A DNA stretch of 64,000 nt from Chryseobacterium cupriresistens (GCF_046614675.1 NZ_JBKKJT010000010.1:80350-144349); one strand, 5' to 3'. Positions 24,281 to 33,125 are shown, numbered from the stretch's first letter. Notes: generated by a model from the sequence alone, not told the origin. Made by a program: numbers and translations.

Positions 24281-25342
24281 TTATGCCTTCTCCAGTAATA
24301 CCAAACTGTGATCATCACCTCCCAGATGGTTGTAAAGAAGTATATTCTTTATATTTTCCTTTTTTTCTGAATTGATCATCATTACTTCCGGAATCTGCTG
24401 TTCCTTCAGGATATGACAGGCCATAAAGGTTGAAAAACCACTTGCTGTATTGAATTCTCCACTCAAATGTTTATAATACAGCTGTGCTGAATCAGGAAAC
24501 AGTTCCATTGCTTTTGTATAATACATATCTGATTGTGCATCTCCACTGAATCCTAAAATAACCGCATCAATATCATGAGTGGAAAGATTGTTTTGAACCA
24601 GGAAATTCTGGATAAAATCCTTTACTTCATTCAATTCAACCTTGTTGCTGATCTGGATATTCTTAAGCTTAGCGTAAGAGTTTTCGGTCTTATCTTTTCC
24701 AATTACAAAAAAGCTGGCACCTTCACCCCAGATCACTCCATTGGTAGTGGTATGTAAATAATCTGCAGGAAGATCTGTTTCTTTTTTGATCGTATTATTT
24801 AAGCAGTAAAGTTCCATGGTTCTGTCCGTCTGTTCGTCTGTAGAACCTACCAGAACATTTTCTGCTTCTCCGTCATTGATCTGAAGCTGAGCGTCCAGTA
24901 ACGAAAACTCCAGTGAAGAAGAAGTATTTACATACGTGAAGTTGTAAGCATGACACTGTAATCCCAGGGCAATCTGTCCTGCTACCGTATTATGGGTAGA
25001 CTGGATGAAAAAGGTAGGCGTAAGGAACTCTTCATGATTGTCAATCACGTTTTTCAGGAACTTTTCAGAATCCTGTGAGCAGCCCATTCCGGTTCCTACA
25101 ATGATGGCATCCGGTTTTTCAATTCCAGCTTCCTTTAATGCGTGATGAGATGCTACAGAACTCATTTTTACTGTTTTAGACATTCTTCTGATCATCGCAG
25201 GCGGAATGAACTCTTTGTAATTGGGTTCTATCGCTTTAATGATGTTTGAAGAATTTTTAACAGTAAGGTTTTGAAGAATATTGTCGTTTAAAGTGTCCTG
25301 AACCGAGATACAGGATGCACTGTTGATGTATACTGCACTCAT
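24281..25342 (-). CDS. Chain-length-factor-like ketosynthase (no active Cys)
   Basis: A 353-residue thiolase-fold protein similar to KAS I/II but lacking the triad. Where the nucleophilic Cys is expected the sequence reads VNTSSSLE, the NAHGT segment has become GFSGDAQ, and the second His (GH) is replaced in GEFNTASG. This is the pattern of chain-length factors, which pair with an active ketosynthase. The start overlaps the stop of the active partner gene by four bases. The pair matches the ApeO-ApeC type heterodimer of aryl polyene synthesis, which builds the long conjugated chain. Confidence 0.87.
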   Translation of the reverse strand: MSAVYINSASCISVQDTLNDNILQNLTVKNSSNIIKAIEPNYKEFIPPAMIRRMSKTVKMSSVASHHALKEAGIEKPDAIIVGTGMGCSQDSEKFLKNVIDNHEEFLTPTFFIQSTHNTVAGQIALGLQCHAYNFTYVNTSSSLEFSLLDAQLQINDGEAENVLVGSTDEQTDRTMELYCLNNTIKKETDLPADYLHTTTNGVIWGEGASFFVIGKDKTENSYAKLKNIQISNKVELNEVKDFIQNFLVQNNLSTHDIDAVILGFSGDAQSDMYYTKAMELFPDSAQLYYKHLSGEFNTASGFSTFMACHILKEQQIPEVMMINSEKKENIKNILLYNHLGGDDHSLVLLEKA

Positions 25343-26538
25343 GATTTTGAGAAAATTAAGGTGGAACAGTTTCCTCCAAATCCAAATGAATTGGAAAGCA
25401 CATGATTGATGTTTTTCTCTTTCAATTCGGTAACAGGAGTAAGGTCAAACTCTTCCATTTTTGTTTTAAAATTCAGGTTCGGGAAAATCACACTGTTTTG
25501 CATGGTTAGAATTGAAAATACGGCTTCAATTCCTGCTGCTGCGGCCAAAGTATGTCCTGTAAATGCTTTTGTGGAGCTGAATTCAGGCACCTGGTTTTCT
25601 CCGAAGATTCTTATCATGGCAATTCCCTCAGATAGATCGTTATTAGGAGTAGCCGTTCCGTGAACGTTGATATAATCTATATGCTCTTTTTCCACGCCGG
25701 AAATTTTCAGAGCCTGCTGCATCGCTAAAAATGCACCCTGCCCATTTTCTGAAGAGGCAGTCTGATGGTGGGCATCATTAGCATTTCCATATCCGGAAAG
25801 ATAAGCGAGAACCTTTTTGTTTTCTTTTTTGACCATTTCTTCAGATTCAAGGACTAAGAAAGCCGCAGCTTCCCCAAGATTCAGCCCTTTTCTGTTGTTG
25901 TCAAAAGGAGTGTTGTAGGAATCCGTAAGAATCATCAGCGTATTGAATCCGTTCAAAGTAAATTTTGAAAGAGAATCTGTTCCCCCTACAATAACACGGT
26001 CCAAAACTCCGTTTTTGATGAGCTTTGCGCCCATTATAATCGCATTGGCTGCTGATGAGCAGGCTGTACTAATGGTAGAAACCATTCCTTTTAATCCCAG
26101 ATAACCGGCAATCGCCAATGAGGAATTTCCGGCATCGTGTGCGTCAATATACTTTTGCTTTTCAGGGAAGTCTTCGTAAGAGTAGAAGTATTTTTCAGTG
26201 ATATCCATTCCTCCTACACTGGTAGAAGAGATCAGTCCGGTTCTGTAACCATTGATATCTGAAATTCCTGCACTTTCTACAGCTTCTTTAGCAGCAATCA
26301 TTCCCAATAGGGAAGTTCTTGTGACATTGTTGTCTTCATCAAGATGAAGTTTCTGTACAAGCTCTTCATTGGATAATTTTATTTCACCCGTTTTAATGGC
26401 TCCGGCGTGGCGGGTTTCAAACATTTCAATATCTGAAATTCCATGTTTTCCGGTTTGCAATGAAATAAAATTTTCCTCCACATTGTTTCCGATGGAGGAA
26501 ATGATGCCCATTCCCGTTATGGCAATTTTTTGACTCAT
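25339..26538 (-). CDS. Beta-ketoacyl-ACP synthase, partner of the CLF
   Basis: A 399-residue FabF-like condensing enzyme with an intact triad: C160 in STACSSAAN, H293 in NVHGTATP, and the second His in FTGHTLAAAAG. The ATG at 26538 was preferred over a TTG nine bases earlier. It overlaps the chain-length-factor gene by four bases, so the two subunits are made together and should form the heterodimer that extends the aryl polyene. Upstream lies inverted repeat copy C and then the second ACP gene. Confidence 0.92.
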   Translation of the reverse strand: MSQKIAITGMGIISSIGNNVEENFISLQTGKHGISDIEMFETRHAGAIKTGEIKLSNEELVQKLHLDEDNNVTRTSLLGMIAAKEAVESAGISDINGYRTGLISSTSVGGMDITEKYFYSYEDFPEKQKYIDAHDAGNSSLAIAGYLGLKGMVSTISTACSSAANAIIMGAKLIKNGVLDRVIVGGTDSLSKFTLNGFNTLMILTDSYNTPFDNNRKGLNLGEAAAFLVLESEEMVKKENKKVLAYLSGYGNANDAHHQTASSENGQGAFLAMQQALKISGVEKEHIDYINVHGTATPNNDLSEGIAMIRIFGENQVPEFSSTKAFTGHTLAAAAGIEAVFSILTMQNSVIFPNLNFKTKMEEFDLTPVTELKEKNINHVLSNSFGFGGNCSTLIFSKS

Positions 26539-26550
26539 GGTATTCAATAA

Positions 26551-26601
26551 TGTAACAATGTATCAATCGAATAATTTACCAATAATTGCTACATTGTTAC
26601 A
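26551..26601. repeat. Intergenic inverted repeat, copy C
   Basis: TGTAACAATGTA at 26551-26562 is perfectly complementary to TACATTGTTACA at 26590-26601, and imperfect pairing extends outward. It lies between the ACP and ketosynthase genes. Confidence 0.8.
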
Positions 26602-26622
26602 CTGTTAGATTGTTATATTAAT

Positions 26623-26880
26623 TTATTTTGTTCTGTTGTCCTCGATGAATTTTGCCATCGTATCGATAGATTGGAAAATTTCCTTTCCTTTTTTAGGATC
26701 TGCTAATTTTATTCCATAGTCTTTATCAAGAAGAACGATCAGTTCCAAAGCGTCGATAGAATCTAATCCTAATCCACCTCCGAACAGTGGGTCAGTATCT
26801 TTGATTTCTTCTACAGATACATCTTCAAGGTTAAGAACTTCGATAATTTTGTGTTTCAATTCTGTTTTTAAGTTTTCCAT
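26623..26880 (-). CDS. Acyl carrier protein (minus arm)
   Basis: An 85-residue ACP with the phosphopantetheine serine in GLGLDSIDALEL. The ATG at 26880 gives the usual length; a longer start would run into the repeat. It lies directly upstream of the KS/CLF pair and is the natural carrier for the polyene. Inverted repeats flank it on both sides (copies D and C), so the ACP gene sits alone between two such elements. Confidence 0.93.
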   Translation of the reverse strand: MENLKTELKHKIIEVLNLEDVSVEEIKDTDPLFGGGLGLDSIDALELIVLLDKDYGIKLADPKKGKEIFQSIDTMAKFIEDNRTK

Positions 26881-26890
26881 AAATAGTATT

Positions 26891-26980
26891 TTAATGTAAC
26901 AATATATCAATGTACCAGTTGACCAATGGTTGTTATTGCCTTTAGCATTGGTACATTATCAGATTGGTACATTGTTAAAT
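26891..26980. repeat. Intergenic inverted repeat, copy D
   Basis: ACCAATG at 26922-26928 pairs with CATTGGT at 26946-26952, and outer words such as TAACAAT and ATTGTTA pair imperfectly. It fills the gap between the half-ketosynthase and the ACP gene and touches the stop codon of the former. Confidence 0.75.
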
Positions 26981-27519
26981 TATAATGTGAGCAAATATAC
27001 AAAAGCTTTGTAATTTTCCTGATACAATTCCACCCAGCCGCACAATACTTTGTCGGCTTTTCCGGATAGAAGAATCTGTTCAGAATAATCATTCAAAAAT
27101 TCTTCATCAAAATCATCCAGTACGAAAAAAGCATTTTCTGTCTGCATTTTGTGTTTAATGCTGATTTCACCTACACAGATGTTGGGTAAAGTATACACAA
27201 AAACGGCAGGACTCGGATAGAAATTATCCTGATCGTTGATGCTTTCCTGATATTTGAAATCCGTATCCAGACTGGACGATCTGTTGGCAAAAACAATGGC
27301 TGTTCTGCTGTGGTCTTCATCTTTCAAAATGGTTTCAGCGGAAAGAAAGGCCAATTTACTCAAATGATCCATTTTATGAAACTTTGGATAGCTGAGGTCT
27401 AAACTTTTATAGGCTTCTTTGGCAAATTCCTGAAAGGTTTCGCTTGGGCTTTCAAAAATAAGATTTCCGTCAACGGTTATTTTTGAATGTTCTATGGTAC
27501 AGGTATTTATTTTCTTCAT
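26980..27519 (-). CDS. Truncated ketosynthase-like protein (N-terminal half)
   Basis: A 179-residue protein, if the ATG at 27519 is used (ten bases after the ketosynthase stop). It looks like only the first half of a thiolase-fold ketosynthase: HLSKLAFLSAE matches the early helix, and PSPAVFVYTLPNICVGEISI matches the strand and helix that lead to the active-site Cys. At the nucleophile place the sequence reads TENAFFV, with no Cys, and no second half follows. It is probably a non-catalytic subunit or scaffold and not a decayed gene, because the frame is clean and it is embedded in the operon. The reading as a half-KS is inference from alignment by eye. Confidence 0.72.
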   Translation of the reverse strand: MKKINTCTIEHSKITVDGNLIFESPSETFQEFAKEAYKSLDLSYPKFHKMDHLSKLAFLSAETILKDEDHSRTAIVFANRSSSLDTDFKYQESINDQDNFYPSPAVFVYTLPNICVGEISIKHKMQTENAFFVLDDFDEEFLNDYSEQILLSGKADKVLCGWVELYQENYKAFVYLLTL

Positions 27520-27529
27520 CACTTTCAGT

Positions 27530-28696
27530 TTAACATTTTTCCAGTACAACAGCTGCATTACATCCTCCAAAACCAGAAGCGGTCTTCAGAATATATTTAA
27601 TGTCTGCAGTTTGGTTTTCTCTGATGATATTTAAAGGGTGAGTTACTCCTGTTTCTTTAAAATTCTTTGAAGGAATCAAAATGCTGTGAAGAGCACTTTC
27701 CATAGAGATAATACTTTCCAAAAGCCCTGACGCTCCCAGGCAGTGCCCGTAATATCCTTTCATACTGTTGAGCGGAATATGTTGGAGATCCATTCTGTTG
27801 AAGGCAATAGCCTCCATTTCATCGTTATATAAAGTGGCTGTTCCGTGGGCAGAAATAAAATCGATCTGTTCAGCAGAAATATTCGCTTCAGTCATAGCAT
27901 TTTTGATACTGGCATATAAACCGTCACCTGTTCTTGAAGGTCCGGAAATGTGATTGGCATCATTCACTGCTGAATCTCCAAGGACTTTAAACCTGAATTT
28001 TTCGTTTTGTGAGATTGCTTCGTCACTTTGTTCCTCGCAAAGACCTGAAGTGATATAAACTGCGGCGGCTGCTTCACCAATATTAATTCCGTCTCTGTTT
28101 TTATCATAAGGTTGGCAAGGCCCTGATCCTATTGCCTGAAATGAATTGAATCCTGAGATAACAAATTCAGAAAGCTCATCACCTGCAATCACAAAGGCAT
28201 CTTTATATTTTCCTGCCTGAATCATATTTTTAGCCACAGACATTGCCATTACTCCTGAAACACAGGCGTTAGAAACGATGATCGGTTTGGTTTTAAATCC
28301 AAAGAAATAAGCAATTTTTTCTGCTAATTTTGATAAATAAACACCTTCCGGTAATTCCGGCTGGTTTTTTAACAGACTGATATTTCCTTTTGTTGTGGAA
28401 AGGATGAAAGCCGTATTTTCCGAAACGGTATGTTTTTCAACAAGAGGTTGTAAGCTTAAAAGAAGCATCTTCTCCAGTCTTGTGAAATCAGTTGTATGCT
28501 GAGCGAAGAATCTGTTGAATTCTTCATTCAGTTTTTCAGAATCAATCATAGAAGCATAAAAAGCCTCCTGATTGTTTATGATTGTATGTGAAGCGACTCC
28601 CGATTTTCCTTCCAAAAGAGCGTTCCAGTTGGACTCAACATTGAAGCCCAGCGGAGTTACACAATTGTAATCTGTGATATAAATTTCCTTCTTCAT
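27530..28696 (-). CDS. Beta-ketoacyl-ACP synthase (third, minus arm)
   Basis: A 388-residue condensing enzyme with C145 in NACVSGVMAM, His in SAHGTATLYND and His in YYGHCLGASG, so all three active residues are present. It may prime synthesis or make the first extension, as the extra ketosynthase of aryl polyene clusters is thought to do. Its start overlaps the stop of the thioesterase gene by four bases, and the half-ketosynthase follows. Confidence 0.9.
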   Translation of the reverse strand: MKKEIYITDYNCVTPLGFNVESNWNALLEGKSGVASHTIINNQEAFYASMIDSEKLNEEFNRFFAQHTTDFTRLEKMLLLSLQPLVEKHTVSENTAFILSTTKGNISLLKNQPELPEGVYLSKLAEKIAYFFGFKTKPIIVSNACVSGVMAMSVAKNMIQAGKYKDAFVIAGDELSEFVISGFNSFQAIGSGPCQPYDKNRDGINIGEAAAAVYITSGLCEEQSDEAISQNEKFRFKVLGDSAVNDANHISGPSRTGDGLYASIKNAMTEANISAEQIDFISAHGTATLYNDEMEAIAFNRMDLQHIPLNSMKGYYGHCLGASGLLESIISMESALHSILIPSKNFKETGVTHPLNIIRENQTADIKYILKTASGFGGCNAAVVLEKC

Positions 28697-29121
28697 GATA
28701 ATCCCATTTTATCTTTCCAGTTTTGAAAAAATTCCGGATTATACAGGCATAAGCTTCCATTGCTGTCGAGGAATACCTGAATGGTTTCTCCGCTGCATAC
28801 CAGTTGATCTTCCTGATTGAAAAGCTCATATCTGTAAATAAGTTTGGCAGATACAGAATTAATAAAAGTGGTCACAATTCTGAATGTTTCTCCATACTTT
28901 AAAGGAAGAAAATGCTCACAGGTACTTTTTACGATCGGTGTTACAAATCCTGCATTCTGAATATCAAGATAGGTAAGACCATGCAGACGACCGAAAGCTT
29001 CTCTTCCGTCTTCAAAATACACGATATAATGCCCATGCCAGACAATGCCCAGCGGATCTGTTTCATTGAAGCGTACTCTTACTTCTTCGGTACAGGTTAA
29101 TATATTTTCTTTAGACTGCAT
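28693..29121 (-). CDS. Acyl-CoA/ACP thioesterase (4HBT hotdog)
   Basis: A 142-residue hotdog protein of the 4-hydroxybenzoyl-CoA thioesterase/YbgC type. The active-site segment reads NETDPLGIVWHGHYIVYFE, with the catalytic Asp in TDPLG. It probably releases or proofreads acyl chains bound to ACP. It overlaps the ABC permease gene by 11 bases and the ketosynthase gene by 4, in the middle of the minus arm. Confidence 0.9.
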   Translation of the reverse strand: MQSKENILTCTEEVRVRFNETDPLGIVWHGHYIVYFEDGREAFGRLHGLTYLDIQNAGFVTPIVKSTCEHFLPLKYGETFRIVTTFINSVSAKLIYRYELFNQEDQLVCSGETIQVFLDSNGSLCLYNPEFFQNWKDKMGLS

Positions 29122-30379
29122 TTTGTTTTTTTTCGTAAAAAATAGAAATAGCTACGGTGGCAATATAGAATAAGAAGAGGAAAACCAGTTCTTTGGCAAT
29201 CCCACCAATTCCGCTGTTCCTTAAAATAATATCATAATAAGCATTCAGTCCCCAGTTCATAGGAGAGAATTTCGCTACGGTCTGCATGAATTCCGGCATC
29301 AGAAATACAGGTACCCAGATTCCGCCAATGGCTGCCAGAACCACTACAGAAGTCGCCCCAAATGGAGCAGATTGTTCCTGTGTATCGGCTATAGTTCCCA
29401 ATAAAACTCCAAATCCAATAGCTGCCAGTCCTGCAAACAGTGTTACTGTCAGAAGCTGGAACATTTTTCCGGATACATCAAAAGCCGGAAGATCCATATA
29501 AGGGAAAAGGTAAATTCCTACGGCAATCATCAGTAAAAACTGAATAAGGCAGATGATAAGATAGGTAAATGTTTTTCCTAAAATATGGACAAAATAAGGA
29601 GTAGGGCTTATTCTTGCTCTTACACTTGTTCCCTGGCTTTTTTCTTTTACCAGATTGATGGATAAAGGGACAACAATAAAGAAGATCGCAAAAAGTGTCC
29701 ATGCAGGAACGTTGTGTTGAACGGAATTTGGCATGACATCCATTGCTCCTTTTTTGGGAGTGATTTCTTTAAAGCTGATCAGGTTTTTATTTTCGTCAAG
29801 ATTTTCCGTTGTTCCCAGCTGATCCTGGAAGGCTTTGTAAATCTTTTTATTTTCAATTTCAAAAACCATTTTGTTGACAGAATTCATCACCGAATTTTTG
29901 AAGCCCACATTGGTAGCAGGGTCAAAGTACAAATGAATTTCTTTGGCTTTGGGAACTGCTGTTTTTACTTTTGCAGAATCTCCTTCCAGCCCGAATGAAC
30001 TTACAATGGTCTGAACTTTCGAATCAATATTGGAATTTAAATCTTTCGTTAAATTTTCAGGAATGACAATCGCCATCTGATAATCTCCGGAAAAAACAGC
30101 CTCCTGAGCAGATTTTTCATTGAAGTTGGTCAGCAGCTGGAATGTTTTGCTGTTTTCCAGTTCTGCTTTTATATTTTTTGAAACTTCAGATTTGTCCTGA
30201 TCAATAAAGATAATAGGAATCTTTGATCCTTCAAGGTTTTTAAAGGTAGAATCCTGAATAAGGGTAATGGTGACAATCAAAAGCAAAGGCATCACAAAGA
30301 TGATGACAATTCCTCCGATGTCTCTTTTCAGCAGAAGAATTTCCTTAATAAAACTTCTCCACAGTTTATACAACAACAT
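29111..30379 (-). CDS. ABC-2 type transporter permease
   Basis: A 422-residue membrane protein with one N-terminal helix, a periplasmic domain of about 170 residues, and five helices in the C-terminal half, the layout of YhhJ/DrrB-type exporters. It pairs with the ATPase encoded just upstream, whose end it overlaps by 14 bases. It likely exports a pigment intermediate or lipid across the inner membrane. Confidence 0.9.
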   Translation of the reverse strand: MLLYKLWRSFIKEILLLKRDIGGIVIIFVMPLLLIVTITLIQDSTFKNLEGSKIPIIFIDQDKSEVSKNIKAELENSKTFQLLTNFNEKSAQEAVFSGDYQMAIVIPENLTKDLNSNIDSKVQTIVSSFGLEGDSAKVKTAVPKAKEIHLYFDPATNVGFKNSVMNSVNKMVFEIENKKIYKAFQDQLGTTENLDENKNLISFKEITPKKGAMDVMPNSVQHNVPAWTLFAIFFIVVPLSINLVKEKSQGTSVRARISPTPYFVHILGKTFTYLIICLIQFLLMIAVGIYLFPYMDLPAFDVSGKMFQLLTVTLFAGLAAIGFGVLLGTIADTQEQSAPFGATSVVVLAAIGGIWVPVFLMPEFMQTVAKFSPMNWGLNAYYDIILRNSGIGGIAKELVFLFLFYIATVAISIFYEKKQNAV

Positions 30380-31124
30380 CTCTTAATTCTTTTCCGGTTA
30401 ATGAAATGAAAACGTCTTCAAGGTTTTCGGCATTGGCAATCTGTGAAACAAGTTCTTCAGGGGTTCCTACAGCATGAATTTTTCCATGATCGATGATGGC
30501 AATTTTTGTACAGAATTCTTCAGCCTCAGAAAGGTGATGGGAAGTATAAATAATGCACGTTCCCTGTTTATTTAAATCTAAAAGATAATCAATAATTGCT
30601 TTTTTGGACTGAACATCCACACCTACAGTCGGTTCATCCAGAAACAGAACTTTAGGATTGTGAAGTGTTCCGGCGATGAGGTTACAGCGTCGTTTCATTC
30701 CTCCTGAAAATTGGCCTACCTGCTTGTTGGCAAATTTTGAAAGTCCCATGATTTCAAGGGATTCATCAATGGCTTTTTTAAGCTGGTTGTGCTTTAAACC
30801 ATAAAGACTTCCGAAAAACATAAGGTTTTCTTTGGCGGTAAGTGTAGGATATAAAGCATATTCCTGGGGAACAATTCCGATAATCTGTCTTATTTTGAAC
30901 CCATCCTTCTGGGGAGATAAACCGTTAATGGTGAAATGTCCTGAAGTAGGTTTGATTAATCCTGAAAGCATGGAAATCAGCGTTGTTTTCCCGGCTCCGT
31001 TGGGCCCGAGAATTCCATAGATTTCATTTTTACTGATGCTCAAAGAAATATCATTTACAGAAAACTCATCAGAATTTTTGTATTTTTTGTATAAGTTTTT
31101 AATTTCAATCATATTTTCCGCCAT
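30366..31124 (-). CDS. ABC transporter ATP-binding protein
   Basis: A 252-residue ATPase with Walker A GPNGAGKTT (40-48), signature FSGGMKRR and Walker B VLFLDEPTVGVD. It belongs to the CcmA/DrrA-like group and drives the adjacent ABC-2 permease. It starts one base before the BtrH-like gene's stop region ends, so it is part of the same transcript. Confidence 0.93.
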   Translation of the reverse strand: MAENMIEIKNLYKKYKNSDEFSVNDISLSISKNEIYGILGPNGAGKTTLISMLSGLIKPTSGHFTINGLSPQKDGFKIRQIIGIVPQEYALYPTLTAKENLMFFGSLYGLKHNQLKKAIDESLEIMGLSKFANKQVGQFSGGMKRRCNLIAGTLHNPKVLFLDEPTVGVDVQSKKAIIDYLLDLNKQGTCIIYTSHHLSEAEEFCTKIAIIDHGKIHAVGTPEELVSQIANAENLEDVFISLTGKELRDVVV

Positions 31125-31125
31125 A

Positions 31126-32142
31126 TCAGATCGCTTTTCTCAGTTTTTTATAGAAAGCTTCTTCCAGGTCTGCAATATGCAGCATTGTTTTTGAAAGTTC
31201 ATTGTAAATATTGCTTTTCGAGTTTCTGTTTTTATACACTCTGGCAATATCAACGGCAAAATCTCTCCAAAGGTCACCGATAGAGGTTATTTCTTTTGAT
31301 AATTCCTTTAGCTCGTCATTTTTAAGAATAACAGCCGCTTCCTGAAGAAATGCACCATAGATAAACCTGAAGCCTCCGCCTCCGGTTCCAATTTCTTCCT
31401 GCATTCTGATCAGCTGTCCCAAATAATGGTTGGTCACTTTTGTACCTTTCTTTTCTGCCCATTTCGGGATGCTTCTGGCTACCCATCTCATGGCTTTTAC
31501 CCCAATAAGTGGTACAGGCGCCAGCATATTTTTACAGGTATCTTTGATTCCTTTTTTGATGGCCTCTTCAAGATTCACATTTTCCGGAACATAAACAGGG
31601 TAGTACATGTGTCCTTTAGGAGGAAGTGCCCCTTTTGCGTATCTTACTTTTTCCAATTCTGCTTCAGAAAGGGAAGTGGTATAATCCATTACAGGATCAC
31701 TGATCAGGAATTTTCCGTCTTCTTTTCCGTACACCACAAGGTTGTGGGCATTGAAGTGGAATTTGTATTCTTCAGGAAAATAAGTAAGGTTGAAAACACC
31801 TACCTGAAGTCCGGTAGGGATATTTTGTTCCAGATTTCTTTCAAGCGCTTTTTGGGCATCCTGAGGATTTGAGAATTTTTCTCTTTTGATTTTAATTCCT
31901 AATCTTTTGGCTGCTTTACTGAAAATAGCACCCGGCATCGGCCGATAGCTGAAGCCCGGAGCAAAATTCACCTTCAGAAAAGGGAGATAGACAAAAAAAA
32001 GTCCTGAACCGATCCCGAAGATCATAGGTTCGCTTAGTTTCAGTCCTTTGTTAAGCAGTAGATTAGAAGCAACACCGTTTTCGCAATGCGCAGTCTGATG
32101 GTGTTCAAAGTTTAATTTCATTTGCTGATTGTATCTTTTCAT
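31126..32142 (-). CDS. BtrH-like acyltransferase (BtrH_N, DUF4872)
   Basis: A 338-residue protein. Residues 8-140 match the BtrH N-terminal domain, a papain-like fold named after the butirosin enzyme that moves an acyl group from an ACP to an amine. The key Cys and nearby His are in HHQTAHCENGVASNLL, and a later His is in FHFNAHNLVVYG with an Asp in ISDPVMDY. The second half is helical (DUF4872-like). Because BtrH takes ACP-bound acyl groups, this protein is a good candidate for joining the polyene acid to the resorcinol. That role has not been shown for this family. It sits next to the ABC exporter genes. Confidence 0.82.
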   Translation of the reverse strand: MKRYNQQMKLNFEHHQTAHCENGVASNLLLNKGLKLSEPMIFGIGSGLFFVYLPFLKVNFAPGFSYRPMPGAIFSKAAKRLGIKIKREKFSNPQDAQKALERNLEQNIPTGLQVGVFNLTYFPEEYKFHFNAHNLVVYGKEDGKFLISDPVMDYTTSLSEAELEKVRYAKGALPPKGHMYYPVYVPENVNLEEAIKKGIKDTCKNMLAPVPLIGVKAMRWVARSIPKWAEKKGTKVTNHYLGQLIRMQEEIGTGGGGFRFIYGAFLQEAAVILKNDELKELSKEITSIGDLWRDFAVDIARVYKNRNSKSNIYNELSKTMLHIADLEEAFYKKLRKAI

Positions 32143-32183
32143 TGGTCAAATGATACCAGGCATTATATTTAGCCTTGTTTCAT

Positions 32184-32588
32184 TTATTTCCCGTTGAAGT
32201 TTTTTAATTCATCCACTGAAATTCCGAACGCATCGGCATATTTTTTCAGTGCATTTTCGCTTAGTGTTTTAAATACTTTGGGTTTAAAATGCCTTTTTAC
32301 CCTCCATTGCCACATTCCTACATATGAAGCAAGAACGCCAATATCCATTTTGTTCAGTTCCATAAAATAAACAATGGGACTTGCTGTATTATTGGCCACA
32401 TTTTGTTTTGCTTCCTCAATTCTTTCATAAATAAGTTCCATCGATTCATCCAGAGCAGCTTTTTTGGCATCCCAGCCGGTGCTGTTTGCTGTCGTGTAGT
32501 TGTCGTTCTCATCCGTCACATACAATACTTCAGTCATATTGGCGGATTTCAGGTTACTTTCGTCTTGAGGCAGGTCTTGTTTTTTCAT
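32184..32588 (-). CDS. Small HTH-like protein of unknown function
   Basis: A 134-residue soluble protein. The last 55 residues (MDIGVLASYVGM ... LKKYADAFGISVDELKN) resemble a helix-turn-helix of the Xre type, ending in the typical ADAFGISVDEL helix. The first 60 residues are acidic and show no motif. It may be a regulator of the pigment cluster or a small scaffold protein. It is the first gene after a 557-base gap that splits the minus arm. Confidence 0.65.
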   Translation of the reverse strand: MKKQDLPQDESNLKSANMTEVLYVTDENDNYTTANSTGWDAKKAALDESMELIYERIEEAKQNVANNTASPIVYFMELNKMDIGVLASYVGMWQWRVKRHFKPKVFKTLSENALKKYADAFGISVDELKNFNGK

Positions 32589-32631
32589 CTAAATAATGTT
32601 TATATTTTTAGATTCCAGATGACATAAGGCT

Positions 32632-32661
32632 CACCTGTTTTTTGATTCTTTTAATCAGGTG
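32632..32661. promoter_or_regulatory. CACCTG/CAGGTG dyad before the HTH-like gene
   Basis: CACCTG (32632-32637) and CAGGTG (32656-32661) are complementary, and inner GATT pairs with AATC. It lies 43 bases upstream of the small HTH-like gene. It could be an operator or an mRNA hairpin; nothing else supports either. Confidence 0.35.
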
Positions 32662-32951
32662 GCTAAAATAGTGAAAATACATTATATGTAAATCATATTA
32701 AATTTGAGGAGTTACTACTTCAAAACTGAGGCCGTATTAAAAAAATATAGACTAAATTTTTGTGGTTAAAAACTGTTTCTCTCTAAGGATCAGAGTTTCA
32801 CGGATTTTGTGAATGTTTCACGTGAAATAATTCATCTGATGATGAGATCTTAATGGTTGTATCAAGCTGATTATCAGTTGATTTATAAAGAAGTAGTGAA
32901 TGTGTAAATAAACAAAAATGGAGTTTTTATCTAGGGTTTTTATAATCAATT

Positions 32952-33025
32952 CAATAGGAGTGGGCTTTAGCTCGCTTAAAAAAAGAGAAAAATTAATTGA
33001 CTGTAGCCAAAACCTATATTTTAAA
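32952..33025. repeat. Dispersed CAATAGGA element, copy 2
   Basis: Begins CAATAGGAGTGGGCTTTAGC, with a weak first hairpin, and continues to TTGACTGTAGCCAAAACCTA, which holds a weak second hairpin. The arrangement matches copy 3 at 63226. Confidence 0.6.
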
Positions 33026-33093
33026 CACGAATAAAACAAATGAATGCACAAATGTTCACCAATCTATTAGAGAATATAAAATTGATTTAAAAG

Positions 33094-33125
33094 AGAAAAG
33101 CTGTACAAAAACGTACAGCTTTTCT
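33094..33125. terminator. Strong hairpin terminator after the dar/hotdog genes
   Basis: A perfect 13-bp stem, AGAAAAGCTGTAC against GTACAGCTTTTCT, with a six-base loop and U-rich flanks. It would end the transcript that begins at 39779. Confidence 0.9.

Noticed and set aside
11844..26980. CRISPR array or IS ends for the intergenic repeats
   Set aside because: The copies are single, palindromic and far apart, without spacers of constant length and without a transposase gene.
26907..27092. Small minus-strand open frame across inverted repeat D
   Set aside because: It overlaps the repeat and the end of the half-ketosynthase in another frame and has no start signal.
32818..33051. 77-residue open frame in the minus-arm gap
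   Set aside because: It runs across the dispersed CAATAGGA element and has low-complexity composition; no family resemblance.
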